Shown here one piece after another: positions 6,901 through 16,409 of a stretch of DNA of 41,286 nucleotides. Both the position numbers and the translations under genes were made by a program. The notes beneath the pieces were generated by a model that saw nothing but the letters and a program-made list of their open reading frames with translations, ran no database searches and had not been told where the DNA came from. Position 1 is the first letter of the stretch; each line of letters starts with the position of its first letter. The stretch spans positions 69,251 to 110,536 of the forward strand of contig VGIW01000003.1 of the NCBI GenBank assembly GCA_016867715.1, read 5' to 3'. The stretch is from Candidatus Eisenbacteria bacterium (GTDB lineage: Bacteria; Orphanbacterota; Orphanbacteria; Orphanbacterales; Orphanbacteraceae).

Positions 6901-9895
6901 CCTGAACGGGAACGGGTATGTCGACGAGGAGAAGGCGTACTTTCGCTTCACGATCGATCTCTCGAGCGACGAGTTCCTCGCCGCGCGGGGGTCTCAGGAG
7001 GGAAGCAAGAACTGGCGCCTCTTCCGCGTTCCGCTGGCGAAGGCGGAAGTGGTCGGGATCGGGGGCGTGATGCCCACGTTCGACAAGGGGATCAAGTCGG
7101 TCCGTTTCTGGTTCGAGAACGTGGACACCACCGCGGCGCGCTTCCAGATCTACTCGATGGAGGTGGCGGGGAACCGCTGGCTCGAGGCGGGTCTCCAAGA
7201 TTCGAGCGGCGCGCTCATCGATTCGTCGGCCGCGGATCCCTTCGAGATCTTCGCCGCGGGCGTGATCAACAACAAGGACGGCGAGCCGTACGATCCGCCT
7301 CCGGTCGAGATCCTCGTGGAGCGCCAGGTTCCGGAGAAGGAGCAGTCGCTCGTCCTGAACTACGAGAACCTTCACCCGGGGCACATGGGCTCGGTCTTCC
7401 GAGCCCTCTTCGACGACGAAGACTACACTCGCTACGAGAGCATGGAGTTCTGGGTGAAGCGCGCCGATCCGAAGGGGGATTTCGAGCCGTACCCGCACTT
7501 CTTCTTCCGCTTCGGCGGCGACTCATTGAACTTCTACGAGTTCGCGACGGTTCTGGACAGCGCCTCGGGCACTGCCTGGCAGCGGGTTTTGCTCGACCTC
7601 GCGTCTCTGACGCGCATCAAGCTTCTCGAACCGGAAACGGATTCCCTTTACGGGCGGGGCGTGGAGGCGAGGCGCGACACCCTCACGGTCTCCACCTCCC
7701 GCGGCCCCAAGACGTACGTCTACTCCGCGGTCGGCAACCCGAGCATGACCAAGGTCCGGCGCCTCACCTTCGGCGTGACCAATCCCTCCCGCGATCGCGA
7801 CCTCTCGGGCGTGATTTGGGTCGATGATCTCCGTCTGCTCGACGTGAAGGGGGACGCGGGCTTCGCGGCGCGGGTGGGCGTCGAGTTGCAGGTCGCCGAC
7901 TTCGCGTCGGTGAGCGCCGACTTCCGAAAGGTCGACAAGGAGTTCCGAAGTATCGGAGGAGGGGGGGGAGGGGCCTATGGGGACGAGGGGGAGGAAAACC
8001 CTCGCCGGGGGAGCGACGAAACGGAGGCGAACGTCGCCGGGACGATCAAGCTCGGCAAGTTCTTCGAGGCGGCGAACGTTCCCCTTCCGCTCACCGTGAA
8101 TTGGTCGAAAAGCCAGAGCCTGCCGGAGCTGCAGACCGCCTCGGACATCGTTCTCGCCGATCCGTCGGCGGAGAAGTCGGAGCGGCTGTCGGAAGGCGCG
8201 TCCCTCGCGATCCAGCGATCGAAGAAGGCCGAGACCCCCTGGCTCTACTACAGCTTCGATTCGATGGGTCTTCGGTTGAACGGGCGGCGGGGAAGCTCGT
8301 TCAACCCGACGAAGATCGATTCCACGCGTTCGTACGGCATGGATTGGAACTACTCGTACGCGCCGCGCTTCCGTTCGGATCTCAAGGTTTTCCGCAGTTG
8401 GGGGGTCAACCTACTCCCGACGAGGGGAAGCGTCTCCGCGCAGAGGGAGCGATCGACGAACACGACGATCGACGTCCGCTCCGATTCGAAGCGGTCGGTC
8501 GAGGCGAGGAAGTCCACGTCGGACTTCTCGTTCTCGATGAACCCGGTGAGCAGCGAGACGTTTACGTCGGACTTCAGCTTCGCGACCGCGAGGGACCACC
8601 TTTACGGCAAGCCGCTCTCGTTCCTCGGCTCGGTGAACCGCGGGATCGAGGTGCGGAGGACGCATGAGACGAAGCTGGCGTACAGCCCCGCGTTCAGCTC
8701 GCTTCTCGCCTGGTTCAAGCCGCGTTTGCAGTACAACACGCGGTACTCGGAGGACATGCCGATCGCGCAGCGGCAGGTCGAGCTGGATACGGTCACGGGG
8801 GACACTCTCGGGGTGCGCACGCTTCACAACGTGCAGAACACGAACACGAGCTCGGTCGATTTCGCGGTGGGCGTCGCGAAGCTGTTCGAGGCGATCCCGG
8901 GGAGGAAAGACGAGGAGAGCCCGGACAGCGTGAAGACCGGCTTCGGCCCCTCGTCGGTCCTCTCCGGAATTCGGAACGCGGGAACGAGGATCGGCGACGT
9001 CACGGCATCCGTGAGCTATGGGCGTGATTCCCGCTACGACCGGCTCGCCGGTCGCCCGGATCTCCGCTATCAATTCGGGCTGACGGACCAGGTGGACTCG
9101 CTCCTCCAGCAGAGCCTTCCGGGGCAGACGCTGACCGCGAACACCGGGCGCACGCTCACGACGCGCGCCTCGTCCTCCGTGCGGCTCCCCGCGTCGATGA
9201 GCCTCCGCTTCTCCTTCAACACGTCGAAGCAGAGAACCGACCAATCGCGGAACGCGAGGGAATCGAGGAGCACGACGTGGCCCGACCTGACGTACAGCTG
9301 GGACGGGCTCGAGAGCCTGTGGAGGCTCGAGGACTATCTCCGTTCGGCGTCGCTCGATGCCGCCTACACGCGGAGAACCGAACAGTCGGGGAAGACGCTC
9401 TCCTCGATCGAGACCGAAAGGGAGTCCTCGCGCTGGGATCCGCTCGCGGGCATCGATCTCGACTGGAAGAATGGTCTCCGAAGCACGCTCTCGACCGACC
9501 GCTCCACCGAGATCTCGCGCACGTTCCGCGGGGGGTTCTCGGAAAAGGTCTCCACGACCCAAGGACTGAACGCGGCCGTCTCGTACAAGATCTCGTCGCG
9601 GAAGACGGTCAACATCCCCATCCTCGGAAAAGGGACGAAGGGCGGATCGTACACCGCTACGACGGACTTCTCGCTCGACTTTCGATACGACACGGCGAAG
9701 GAAGAGCAGACGAGGCCGTATCGTCTCGACGCGCACACGCGGAACTTCACCCTTCGCCCGCGGGTGACCTGGACGTGGCTGCAGAATCTCTCCGGGAGCC
9801 TCGAGCTTCAGTTCGGGGAGCGAAGGAACCTCAAGAATGAGAACCGGAGCACGCGGACGGTCGGGGCGAGCATCTCCGCTCTCTTCAAGTTCTAG
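3905..9895 (+). CDS. sprA: SprA-like giant outer-membrane protein (T9SS translocon/gliding family)
   Basis: A 1996-residue secreted protein. SprA/Sov of Bacteroidota is the huge beta-barrel translocon of the type 9 secretion system; here it is identified by family resemblance, and actual secretion is inferred. The start at 3905 (MRFGPSRRAPRR, AAGGA upstream) gives a clear signal peptide cleaving after ALGAG; the frame is open to 3521 but upstream sequence is the control region. Features in order: the conserved N-terminal block with VSGSESITFSGE and long amphipathic strands, D/N-rich calcium-binding-like repeats at about 930-1010 (DESGDGVLDD, DLNGNGYVDE), a Gly run near 1350, then a barrel-like region with alternating strands to the terminal aromatic residue in ISALFKF, an outer-membrane beta-signal. 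It is shorter than flavobacterial SprA (about 2400). Its stop codon TAG belongs to a repeat (9893-9962). An in-frame GTG at 3902 is an alternative start. Confidence 0.82.
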   Translation: MRFGPSRRAPRRIAAALLLAGVCAEPALGAGGRADVTGGAPFSLIREPIHRNHPAFLGGALLAPYPEPHRPFLKFPEEGIETTLRVDWERNRVVAEHALRGIPLVYPWVASMDEYREALRDYRTRRDWIKNNRSVGARTARGVDSGMFNIDLPVRFPKTLSRIIGQGANIQVSGSESITFSGETQYFIMDRDNESGGQRKFPELDMRQQLQINLTGTIGEKVKVEVQHNSESQVPLENRIKLRYEGFEDEVIQKIEVGNTNLALPGNQFVSFSAQQQGLFGVKVVGKAGKLDFTTILSQQQGRTDRETYTGGGREDSLVINDLDYLKGRFFVIDQFQPIDDLRVFVDDDNATNNTGAQVQARAFVDVNDPATATQEQPGWFDELEESVDYYINREIGVLTLNRSLPENYTLGVWYQRGTAETGNVPPEASVDSSVVATLKLIRPPAEFYRPTNEKFGATWYYQLRNVYDLRARSIVEEGFEMRIYRKAAGAEVRFDQQGGKTFLEILGLDVVDQSSNPAPDDRVDGQYFGAGNKIAEKAGIPPGSSLPYFPRVLVDYDNGLLFFPDLRPFDPAYNHQYPGQPADSLIIEKNPVLYDNHDPKPSDSKYEIEVKYRTSQGTFSLNRSNILEGSEVVKVDGRTLTRGSDYRIIYEIGQIEFLTDLPPDAKITVDFEYAPFLSQAQKSLAGAAGTYNLSDKTKISSIWLYKGKRTPYRRPRLGQEPSRIVVGGLSLATERQPTILTELVDRIPGITPLEESRFRIDFETAGTFPNPNTKNAVYIDDMEGTAETSSFGITRRQWNPMSIPKLSTDADELDWEKRYRNVWWYNPKNATTRGDLNPSLSSEEKIKYVPVLEVALRDGTVADGTANGAWGGIMRLVSKTGLDLKERKFFEVWINDFGLNRGKLRVDMGLLGEDAMWSTAAPNRALDTEDESGDGVLDDTGRNGPTDEDTGLDGLFNALEPGTGSDPNGDDWDYDENRPDDYSRINGTEDNGFLDTEDLNGNGYVDEEKAYFRFTIDLSSDEFLAARGSQEGSKNWRLFRVPLAKAEVVGIGGVMPTFDKGIKSVRFWFENVDTTAARFQIYSMEVAGNRWLEAGLQDSSGALIDSSAADPFEIFAAGVINNKDGEPYDPPPVEILVERQVPEKEQSLVLNYENLHPGHMGSVFRALFDDEDYTRYESMEFWVKRADPKGDFEPYPHFFFRFGGDSLNFYEFATVLDSASGTAWQRVLLDLASLTRIKLLEPETDSLYGRGVEARRDTLTVSTSRGPKTYVYSAVGNPSMTKVRRLTFGVTNPSRDRDLSGVIWVDDLRLLDVKGDAGFAARVGVELQVADFASVSADFRKVDKEFRSIGGGGGGAYGDEGEENPRRGSDETEANVAGTIKLGKFFEAANVPLPLTVNWSKSQSLPELQTASDIVLADPSAEKSERLSEGASLAIQRSKKAETPWLYYSFDSMGLRLNGRRGSSFNPTKIDSTRSYGMDWNYSYAPRFRSDLKVFRSWGVNLLPTRGSVSAQRERSTNTTIDVRSDSKRSVEARKSTSDFSFSMNPVSSETFTSDFSFATARDHLYGKPLSFLGSVNRGIEVRRTHETKLAYSPAFSSLLAWFKPRLQYNTRYSEDMPIAQRQVELDTVTGDTLGVRTLHNVQNTNTSSVDFAVGVAKLFEAIPGRKDEESPDSVKTGFGPSSVLSGIRNAGTRIGDVTASVSYGRDSRYDRLAGRPDLRYQFGLTDQVDSLLQQSLPGQTLTANTGRTLTTRASSSVRLPASMSLRFSFNTSKQRTDQSRNARESRSTTWPDLTYSWDGLESLWRLEDYLRSASLDAAYTRRTEQSGKTLSSIETERESSRWDPLAGIDLDWKNGLRSTLSTDRSTEISRTFRGGFSEKVSTTQGLNAAVSYKISSRKTVNIPILGKGTKGGSYTATTDFSLDFRYDTAKEEQTRPYRLDAHTRNFTLRPRVTWTWLQNLSGSLELQFGERRNLKNENRSTRTVGASISALFKF

Positions 9896-10892
9896 CCTGG
9901 GCTCCGCGCGCGTTTTCTACTGCGGGCGGGGATCTCGGGCTGCGAGGCCTCCCTTCCGTCGCATCGCGGCGCGGTCCGCGAGGTGGGTTGCCGCGGGCGT
10001 CGCGGCGCTGGCCCTCGCGCTTCCGGCCGGGGCGGAGCGCGACGTTCCCCGCTTCGACGGCGAGAAGGCGCTCGCGCTTGTCCGCGCGCAGGTCGCCTTC
10101 GGACCGCGGGTTCCGGGTACGATCGGGCACGCGAAGATGCGCGCGTGGCTCGCGTCCGAGCTTCGCGCGCGCGGGGCGCGCGTCGCTGAACGATCATTTT
10201 CGGGAAAGAACGCCCTAACCGGATCGAGCTTCACCGGGACGAACCTCTTGGCATCCTTCCGCCCCGAGCTCGAGGAGCGAATCTTCTTCGGAGCCCACTG
10301 GGACACGCGCGCGCACGCCGATCTCGATCCTGATCCCGCGCGCCGGGCCGATCCGGTGCCGGGGGCGAACGACGGGGGGAGCGGCGTCGCGGTTCTCCTC
10401 GCGCTCGCCGAGATCCTCGGCCGCCACCCGCCGGAGATCGGTGTCGATCTCCTCTTTCTCGACGGCGAGGACCAGGGGAGCGCGGGGTCCCCGGACGGCT
10501 ACTGCCTCGGATCCCGCGCCGCGGCGGCTTCCGCGTCGCTCACCGGGTTCTCGCCCCGCTACGGCGTGATCGCGGACATGGTGGGTCACGATGACTTGCG
10601 AGTCTATCGGGAGAAGCGATCGATGGAATGCTGCCCCACTCTGCTCGAGGCGATCCTGAGGATCGGCGAGCGGATCGCGCCGGACGCATTTCGGACATCC
10701 GGGACGATCGAGCTCTACGACGACCACGTGCCGTTCATCGAGGTGGGGATCCCGACGGTTCTCCTCGCGGGGCACGGCTTCCCCGAATGGCACACGACGG
10801 GGGATCTCCCCGAAATCTGCTCGGCGAAGAGCCTCGGCGCGGTCGGTTCGGTGCTCACGGAGCTCGTGTACGGCGGCCACGAAATCCCTTGA
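9837..10892 (+). CDS. M28-family zinc peptidase / glutaminyl-peptide cyclotransferase-like protein
   Basis: An exported zinc hydrolase. The catalytic domain shows the M28 metal ligands in order: H in GAHWDTR, D in GANDGGSG, E-D in FLDGEDQG, and the late H in EWHTTGD. The HWDTR plus DGED pattern is closest to bacterial glutaminyl cyclase-type M28 proteins, which convert N-terminal Gln to pyroglutamate; aminopeptidase activity is the alternative. A signal peptide (WVAAGVAALALALPAGAE) begins near residue 50. No ATG, GTG or TTG occurs in frame between it and the ATG at 9837, which has AAGGA 9 nt upstream and overlaps sprA by 59 nt. The first 45 residues are therefore partly encoded by a repeat element. 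The start is uncertain; the fold is not. The stop TGA overlaps the -35 box of the next operon. Confidence 0.8.
   Translation: MRTGARGRSGRASPLSSSSSLGSARVFYCGRGSRAARPPFRRIAARSARWVAAGVAALALALPAGAERDVPRFDGEKALALVRAQVAFGPRVPGTIGHAKMRAWLASELRARGARVAERSFSGKNALTGSSFTGTNLLASFRPELEERIFFGAHWDTRAHADLDPDPARRADPVPGANDGGSGVAVLLALAEILGRHPPEIGVDLLFLDGEDQGSAGSPDGYCLGSRAAAASASLTGFSPRYGVIADMVGHDDLRVYREKRSMECCPTLLEAILRIGERIAPDAFRTSGTIELYDDHVPFIEVGIPTVLLAGHGFPEWHTTGDLPEICSAKSLGAVGSVLTELVYGGHEIP
9893..9962 (+). repeat. Copy of a dispersed repeat at the sprA stop codon (half element)
   Basis: Aligned by eye with the reverse complement of 21285-21355, it matches at about 56 of 71 columns with one 1-nt gap, including an identical stretch GAGGCCTCCCTTCCGTCGC. 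Similarity begins exactly at the TA of the sprA stop codon TAG and ends near 9962. The second arm of the palindrome is not recognisable here, so this is a solo end or a decayed copy. It is translated in another frame as part of the M28 protein N-terminus. Confidence 0.7.
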
Positions 10893-10917
10893 CGCGGCGG
10901 GCATTCCGGCCTACCGT
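10889..10917 (+). promoter_or_regulatory. Sigma-70-type promoter of the rimP-nusA-infB operon
   Basis: TTGACG (10889-10894), a 17-bp spacer, then TACCGT (10912-10917). The -35 overlaps the stop codon of the M28 gene. Expected start is about 10924, just where the leader hairpin begins. The -10 matches only the key T, A and final T. Confidence 0.5.
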
Positions 10918-10923
10918 ATCGTT

Positions 10924-10957
10924 GCCCTCGGGCGGATCCGTTGCGAGGGCGTTTTGT
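10924..10957 (+). terminator. Terminator-like hairpin in the rimP leader (terminator or attenuator)
   Basis: GCCCTCG and CGAGGGC form a perfect 7-bp stem over a 13-nt loop containing the palindrome CGGATCCG, followed by GTTTTGTT. It can end transcription from the M28 gene. If the promoter at 10889 is real, it is also the first element of the rimP-nusA message, where an attenuator responsive to NusA level would make sense. Confidence 0.5.
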
Positions 10958-10984
10958 TGCCCCGGCGCGGGAGGAGGGATCGGC

Positions 10985-11472
10985 ATGGAGGCGAGAAGCC
11001 TGGCGGACGATCTGTTCGAACATGCCCGGGAGACGGTCGAGAGGGAGGGGGTTGCCCTGCTCGACGTCGAGGTGGTGCCGAGGCCGCGCACGCTTCTCCG
11101 CTTCGTCATCGACGGCGAGGGGGGGACGACGATCCGTGACTGCGTGCGGGTCGACCGCGCGCTCGCCGGTTTTCTCACGACATGGGAGAGGGCGCCCGCG
11201 AGCTATGTGATCGAGGTGACCTCCCCCGGTCTCGATCGGCGCCTGCGTCGGGACGAGGAGTACGATCATTTCCGGGGAAGGCTCGTCCGTCTCCACGCGG
11301 AGGTCGAGGAGGAGGGAACCCGCGAGTGGGTCGGGCTCCTCGGAGGAAGAGACGGGGAGGACGTGATCCTCCGAATCGAGGACGAGGTCGTCCGTGTTCC
11401 CAAGGAACGGATCCGATCCGCGCGCCTTCTCTTCGAGAAGGGGGCGGGGAAGCCGGGGTCCGGGAGAAAGAA

Positions 11473-11476
<4 letters not shown>
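10985..11476 (+). CDS. rimP: Ribosome maturation factor RimP
   Basis: A 163-residue cytosolic factor for 30S subunit assembly. The N-terminal domain carries the family segment GVALLDVEVVPRP and the D-G-E-G-G-T-T-I-x-D-C motif; VIEVTSPGLDRRLRRDEEY is the highly conserved RimP signature (S-P-G-[LV]-x-R-x-L). The C-terminal SH3-like domain follows from about residue 95. ATG at 10985 has GGAGG upstream; the frame open upstream of it is not coding. It is the first gene of the operon and overlaps nusA by 4 bp (ATGA), the near-universal rimP-nusA arrangement. Confidence 0.96.
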
Positions 11477-12933
<1,457 letters not shown>

Positions 12934-13206
12934 GGCGCGCTCGGACGGGCCGATCCGGACGTGCCTCGGGTGCCGCGGGCAGCGGCCGCAGCGCGAGCTG
13001 ATCCGCTTCGTGCGGGCGGCGCGCGGCGGAATCCGAATCGGCCGGACGCACCCGGGACGTGGCTTCTACGTGTGCGCGCGGAGCGAGTGCGTGGCTCGGC
13101 TCGAGCGGGGGCTCAAGAAATGGTTTCCGGCGGGGGAGAGGGAGGCGATCCGAGCGCGGCTGGAGGCGGCGGCGCGCGAAGAGGAGGCGGGCGGGAGCGT
13201 ATCCTA

Positions 13207-13506
13207 ATGCTTCTTCGCTTCGCCTTCCGCACGGGTCGGGTGGTGGTGGGGGAGACCGGGGCGCGGATCGCGGCCCGGCGCCGGAAGCGGGGCGTTCTTC
13301 TCATCGCCTCCGAGATGGAGGCGGAGAAGGCCGCGCGGATCCGGACCTGGGCCGCCGAGATCCCGATCCGCGTCTTCACGTCGGTTGAGGGAGGGATCCT
13401 GCGGGAGGCGGCCGGGCGGGAACGCTGCGACGTTCTCCTGGTGGAGGACCGGAGCGTGGCCCGCTCTCTCGCAATCGAGCTTGGCGGGGTCTCGGAGATC
13501 TGCTAG
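13207..13506 (+). CDS. ylxQ: L7Ae/L30e-like ribosomal protein homologue YlxQ
   Basis: A 99-residue small RNA-binding protein in the position of YlxQ (between ylxR and infB). R-T-G-R-V-V-V-G-E-T-G at the start, VLLIASEMEAEKAARIRTWA and CDVLLVEDRSVARSL reproduce the alternating strands and helices of the L7Ae fold. The ATG at 13207 overlaps the ylxR stop (TAATG), implying coupled translation. The longer frame from 12961 is ylxR read out of frame. Its exact cellular role is not established. Its last codons carry a possible infB promoter. Confidence 0.85.
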   Translation: MLLRFAFRTGRVVVGETGARIAARRRKRGVLLIASEMEAEKAARIRTWAAEIPIRVFTSVEGGILREAAGRERCDVLLVEDRSVARSLAIELGGVSEIC

Positions 13507-13509
13507 TCT
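13481..13509 (+). promoter_or_regulatory. Possible internal promoter for infB
   Basis: TTGGCG (13481-13486), a 17-bp spacer and TAGTCT (13504-13509), inside the end of ylxQ. The spacing is ideal, the hexamers partial. A message from here would begin near 13516, within the hairpin that abuts the infB ribosome-binding site. Confidence 0.3.
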
Positions 13510-13512
13510 GTT

Positions 13513-13536
13513 CCGGGTCGGGCAAGACCCGGGGAG
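13513..13536 (+). promoter_or_regulatory. Hairpin touching the infB ribosome-binding site
   Basis: CCGGGTC and GACCCGG form a perfect 7-bp stem with loop GGGCAA (13513-13532). The 3' strand shares its last two G with the GGGGAG Shine-Dalgarno at 13531-13536, which precedes the TTG start at 13544 by 7 nt. The stem could limit ribosome access to infB. Confidence 0.45.
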
Positions 13537-13543
13537 AAACGTT

Positions 13544-15706
13544 TTGGCGAAGAAGAGGATCTATCAAGTCGCGAAGGACTTCCACGTCTCCAGCGAGGCG
13601 ATGCTGAAGGTGCTTCGCGAGATGCGGGTCGACGCGAAGAGCCACATGAGCTCGATCGATGAGGACCTCATCGAGGAGATCCGGAAGCGGTTCGCTGCGG
13701 AAAAGGCGGCCGTCCGGGAGAAGGAGGTCCGCAAGCGAGAGCTCATGGAGCACCGAGCGAAGGAAGAGACGCCGGCGTCGAAGACATCCGTCCGCCCGCT
13801 CAAGCCGGTGGAGAAGGATGCGGCGCGGAAGGGTCGCCGCCGCCGGGTCGTGGACGAGAAGGCGGTGAGGGACAGCGTGCGGAAGACTCTGGCCGGTCTC
13901 GATATCGGTCGTCGTCGTCGTCGCCGCCGCCGTCCCGAGGAGGAGGAGGAGAAGAGGGAGGGGGGCGTGGCACCGCTCCGCGTGAGCGAGTTCCTCTCGG
14001 TCGGCGAGCTGGCCGGGCTCCTCGGCGTGACACCGAGCGAGGTGATCGCCAAGTGCATGGAGCTCGGGCTTCTCGTGACGATCAACCGGCGGCTCGATCG
14101 GGACACGATCGAGACGGTCGCCGTCGAGTTCGGCCGCGACGTCGAGTTCGTGTCGGAGTTCGAGGGGGAGCCGGTGGAAGAAGGCGAGGCGAAGCGCGTC
14201 TCGCGTCATCCGGTCGTCACGATCATGGGCCACGTGGATCACGGGAAGACTTCTCTCCTCGATTACATCCGCAAATCGAACGTGATCGCTGGCGAGGTCG
14301 GCGGGATCACGCAGCACATCGGCGCGTACGAGGTCGAGACGCCGGGCGGGAGGATCACGTTCCTCGACACGCCCGGGCACGAGGCGTTCAGCGCGATGCG
14401 CGCTCGAGGCGCCCAGGTCACCGACCTCGTCGTTCTCGTGGTCGCCGCGGACGAGCCGCTCATGCCGCAAGCGCTCGAGGCGATCGATCACGCCCGAGCC
14501 GCGGGCGTGGCGATTCTGGTTGCGGTGAACAAGATCGATCTCCCGGGCGCCGATCCGATGCGCATCAAGCAACAGCTTGCCGACCGCGGCCTCCAGTCGG
14601 ACGAGTGGGGGGGGAAGACGGTCACGGTCGAGGTGTCGGCCAAGACGGGTGTGGGAGTCGATCGGCTTCTCGAGATGATCCTCCTCGTCGCCGAGATGAT
14701 GGAGATGACGAGCGACCCGTCGCGCAAGGCGCGCGGCACGGTGGTCGAGACGAGGCTCGAGCCGGGCCGAGGGGTCGTCGTCACGATGCTCGTCCAGCAA
14801 GGGACCCTCCGGGTGGGCGATCCGTTCGTCGCGGGAATCCACTACGGCAAAGTGCGGGCGCTCTTCGACGAGCGCGGTAGGCCGCGCACGGAGGGCGGCC
14901 CCTCCTCGCCGGTGGAGGTTCTCGGGTGTTCGGGGGCCCCGCAGGCCGGGGACACGTTCCAGGTCGTCGCCGACGAGCGGGAGGCGCGCGAGATCAGCAC
15001 GCGGCGGAAGCAACAGGCGCGCGAGCATGTGCTCCGCGCGCAGAAGCGCGTCCGTCTCGAGGATGTCTACGCGCAGATCCAGGCGGGGGAGATCCCGCGT
15101 CTCTCCCTCGTGCTGAAGGGGGACGTCGACGGATCGGTCGAGGCGCTCTCCGACTCCCTCCAGAAGCTCTCAACCGACGAGGTGCAGGTGGAGGTCATTC
15201 ACCGGGGGGTCGGGCCGATCACCGAGTCGGACGTTCTCCTCGCCGCCGCTTCGAACGCCATCGTCATCGGTTTCCACGTGAAGGCGGACGTGCGCGCGGC
15301 CGCTCTGGCGAACGAAGAGGGCGTGAACATCCTCTTCTATCAGATCATCTACGAGGCGGTCTCGGACGTGCAGCACGCGATGGAAGGCCTTCTCCGCCCG
15401 GAGCTGCGTCAGAAGACCATCGGGCAGGTGGAAGTGCGCGAGGTCTTCAAGATCGGGCGGGTCGGGGTCGTCGCCGGCTCGTACGTGCAGTCGGGGACCG
15501 TCGTCCGCAACGCGCGCGTGCGCGTTCTCCGCGAGGGGAACGCGATCTACGAGGGGCGAATCGCGTCGCTCCGCCGCTTCAAGGAAGACGTTCGCGAGGT
15601 TCAGGCCGGTTTCGAGTGCGGCATCGTTCTGGACGCCTTCCAGGACATCCAGAAGACCGACATTCTGGAAATCTTCCAGGTCGAAGAGATCGCGCGAAAG
15701 TTGTAG
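13544..15706 (+). CDS. infB: Translation initiation factor IF-2
   Basis: A 720-residue GTPase that places initiator fMet-tRNA on the 30S subunit and promotes subunit joining. It begins with an IF2_N domain ([20 protein letters not shown]), then a charged linker with an Arg run followed by a Glu run (about 120-140), a second IF2_N-like module (about 145-205), and the G domain: GHVDHGKTS (G1, about 228), the D-T-P-G-H-E-A-F block (G3) and NKID (G4). Domains II-IV follow, ending in [15 protein letters not shown]. The start is a TTG with GGGGAG 7 nt upstream; the open frame further upstream is ylxQ in another register. The linker is short compared with enterobacterial IF-2. Confidence 0.97.
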   Translation: MAKKRIYQVAKDFHVSSEAMLKVLREMRVDAKSHMSSIDEDLIEEIRKRFAAEKAAVREKEVRKRELMEHRAKEETPASKTSVRPLKPVEKDAARKGRRRRVVDEKAVRDSVRKTLAGLDIGRRRRRRRRPEEEEEKREGGVAPLRVSEFLSVGELAGLLGVTPSEVIAKCMELGLLVTINRRLDRDTIETVAVEFGRDVEFVSEFEGEPVEEGEAKRVSRHPVVTIMGHVDHGKTSLLDYIRKSNVIAGEVGGITQHIGAYEVETPGGRITFLDTPGHEAFSAMRARGAQVTDLVVLVVAADEPLMPQALEAIDHARAAGVAILVAVNKIDLPGADPMRIKQQLADRGLQSDEWGGKTVTVEVSAKTGVGVDRLLEMILLVAEMMEMTSDPSRKARGTVVETRLEPGRGVVVTMLVQQGTLRVGDPFVAGIHYGKVRALFDERGRPRTEGGPSSPVEVLGCSGAPQAGDTFQVVADEREAREISTRRKQQAREHVLRAQKRVRLEDVYAQIQAGEIPRLSLVLKGDVDGSVEALSDSLQKLSTDEVQVEVIHRGVGPITESDVLLAAASNAIVIGFHVKADVRAAALANEEGVNILFYQIIYEAVSDVQHAMEGLLRPELRQKTIGQVEVREVFKIGRVGVVAGSYVQSGTVVRNARVRVLREGNAIYEGRIASLRRFKEDVREVQAGFECGIVLDAFQDIQKTDILEIFQVEEIARKL

Positions 15707-15734
15707 CCCGTTCGACCGGAGCCGGGAGACGGCC

Positions 15735-16016
15735 ATGATCGTCGCAACGTGCCGCATCCACCTGTTCATTCCCGCGGCGGCGTCCCTCAAGGCGAAGCGT
15801 TCCGTCGTCAAAGGACTGAAGGACCGGATCCGAGCGCGGTTCAACGTTTCCGTCGCGGAGATCGAGGATCACGATCTCTGGCAGCGCGCCGTCCTCGGCG
15901 TGGCGGTCGTTTCCAACGACCGCGCGCACGCCGATCAAGTCCTCGCCGCGGTCGTCCGTTTGGTCGAGGGGGAGCCGCGCGCCGAGATGACCGATGTGCG
16001 GAGGGAGTTCCTGTAG
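15735..16016 (+). CDS. ylxP: YlxP-like protein (DUF503)
   Basis: A 93-residue protein of the DUF503 family, regularly found between infB and rbfA. Recognised by the A-x-x-x-x-L-F-I-P-A-A-A-S-L-K-A-K-R-S start, the FNVSVAEIEDHDLWQRAVLGVA core and the VSNDRAHADQVLAAVV helix. Function unproven; ribosome or RNA biogenesis is suggested only by location. ATG at 15735 with GGGAG 6 nt upstream; 28 bp after infB. Confidence 0.9.
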   Translation: MIVATCRIHLFIPAAASLKAKRSVVKGLKDRIRARFNVSVAEIEDHDLWQRAVLGVAVVSNDRAHADQVLAAVVRLVEGEPRAEMTDVRREFL

Positions 16017-16040
16017 GCGCAGTGCGGTTCTGTTGGGTTG

Positions 16041-16409
16041 ATGGGTAAACCGATGCGATATAAACGAGCGGATCGGGTTTCCGCGCTCCTTCTCCGGGAG
16101 CTCGCCGCGATGATCGAGGAGGGGGTGAAGAATCCGAACATCGGGTTCGTCACCGTGACCGCGGTCGAGGTCTCGGACGATCTCCGCCACGCAAAGGTAT
16201 ACGTGGTGGCGCACGGGGACGACGCAGGTCGCGCGAAGACCCTGAAGGCGCTCGAGGATTCGGTGCCGCGGATGCGGCGGGAGCTCGCCCGAACGCTCGA
16301 TCTCCGGTACGTTCCGACGCTCGCTTTCCTCGTCGATCGATCGTTCGATCACGCGGATCGGATCCAGCGGCTTCTCGACAAGATCCGCGAGGAGGAGAAA
16401 GACGCGTGA
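16041..16409 (+). CDS. rbfA: Ribosome-binding factor A
   Basis: A 122-residue KH-like factor for late 16S rRNA 5'-end maturation in the 30S subunit. The family pattern is clear: RADRVSALLLRELAAMIEEG, then NIGFVTVTAVEVSDDLRHAKVYV, and the C-terminal RRELARTLDLRYVPTLAFLVDRS. Two starts compete: ATG at 16041 (MGKPMRYKRAD) and ATG at 16053 (MRYKRAD); neither has a strong Shine-Dalgarno. Its stop TGA overlaps the truB GTG start. Confidence 0.95.
   Translation: MGKPMRYKRADRVSALLLRELAAMIEEGVKNPNIGFVTVTAVEVSDDLRHAKVYVVAHGDDAGRAKTLKALEDSVPRMRRELARTLDLRYVPTLAFLVDRSFDHADRIQRLLDKIREEEKDA

Noticed and set aside
3539-7498. 1319-codon open frame antisense to sprA
   Set aside because: Composition is Arg/Val/Leu/Asp-rich shadow of a GC-rich gene, with no domain, signal or ribosome-binding site; sprA on the other strand is clearly the real gene.
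13903-13935. CGT/CGC trinucleotide repeat in infB as a separate repeat element
   Set aside because: Encodes an Arg run in the flexible IF-2 linker, common low complexity; not a mobile or array repeat.
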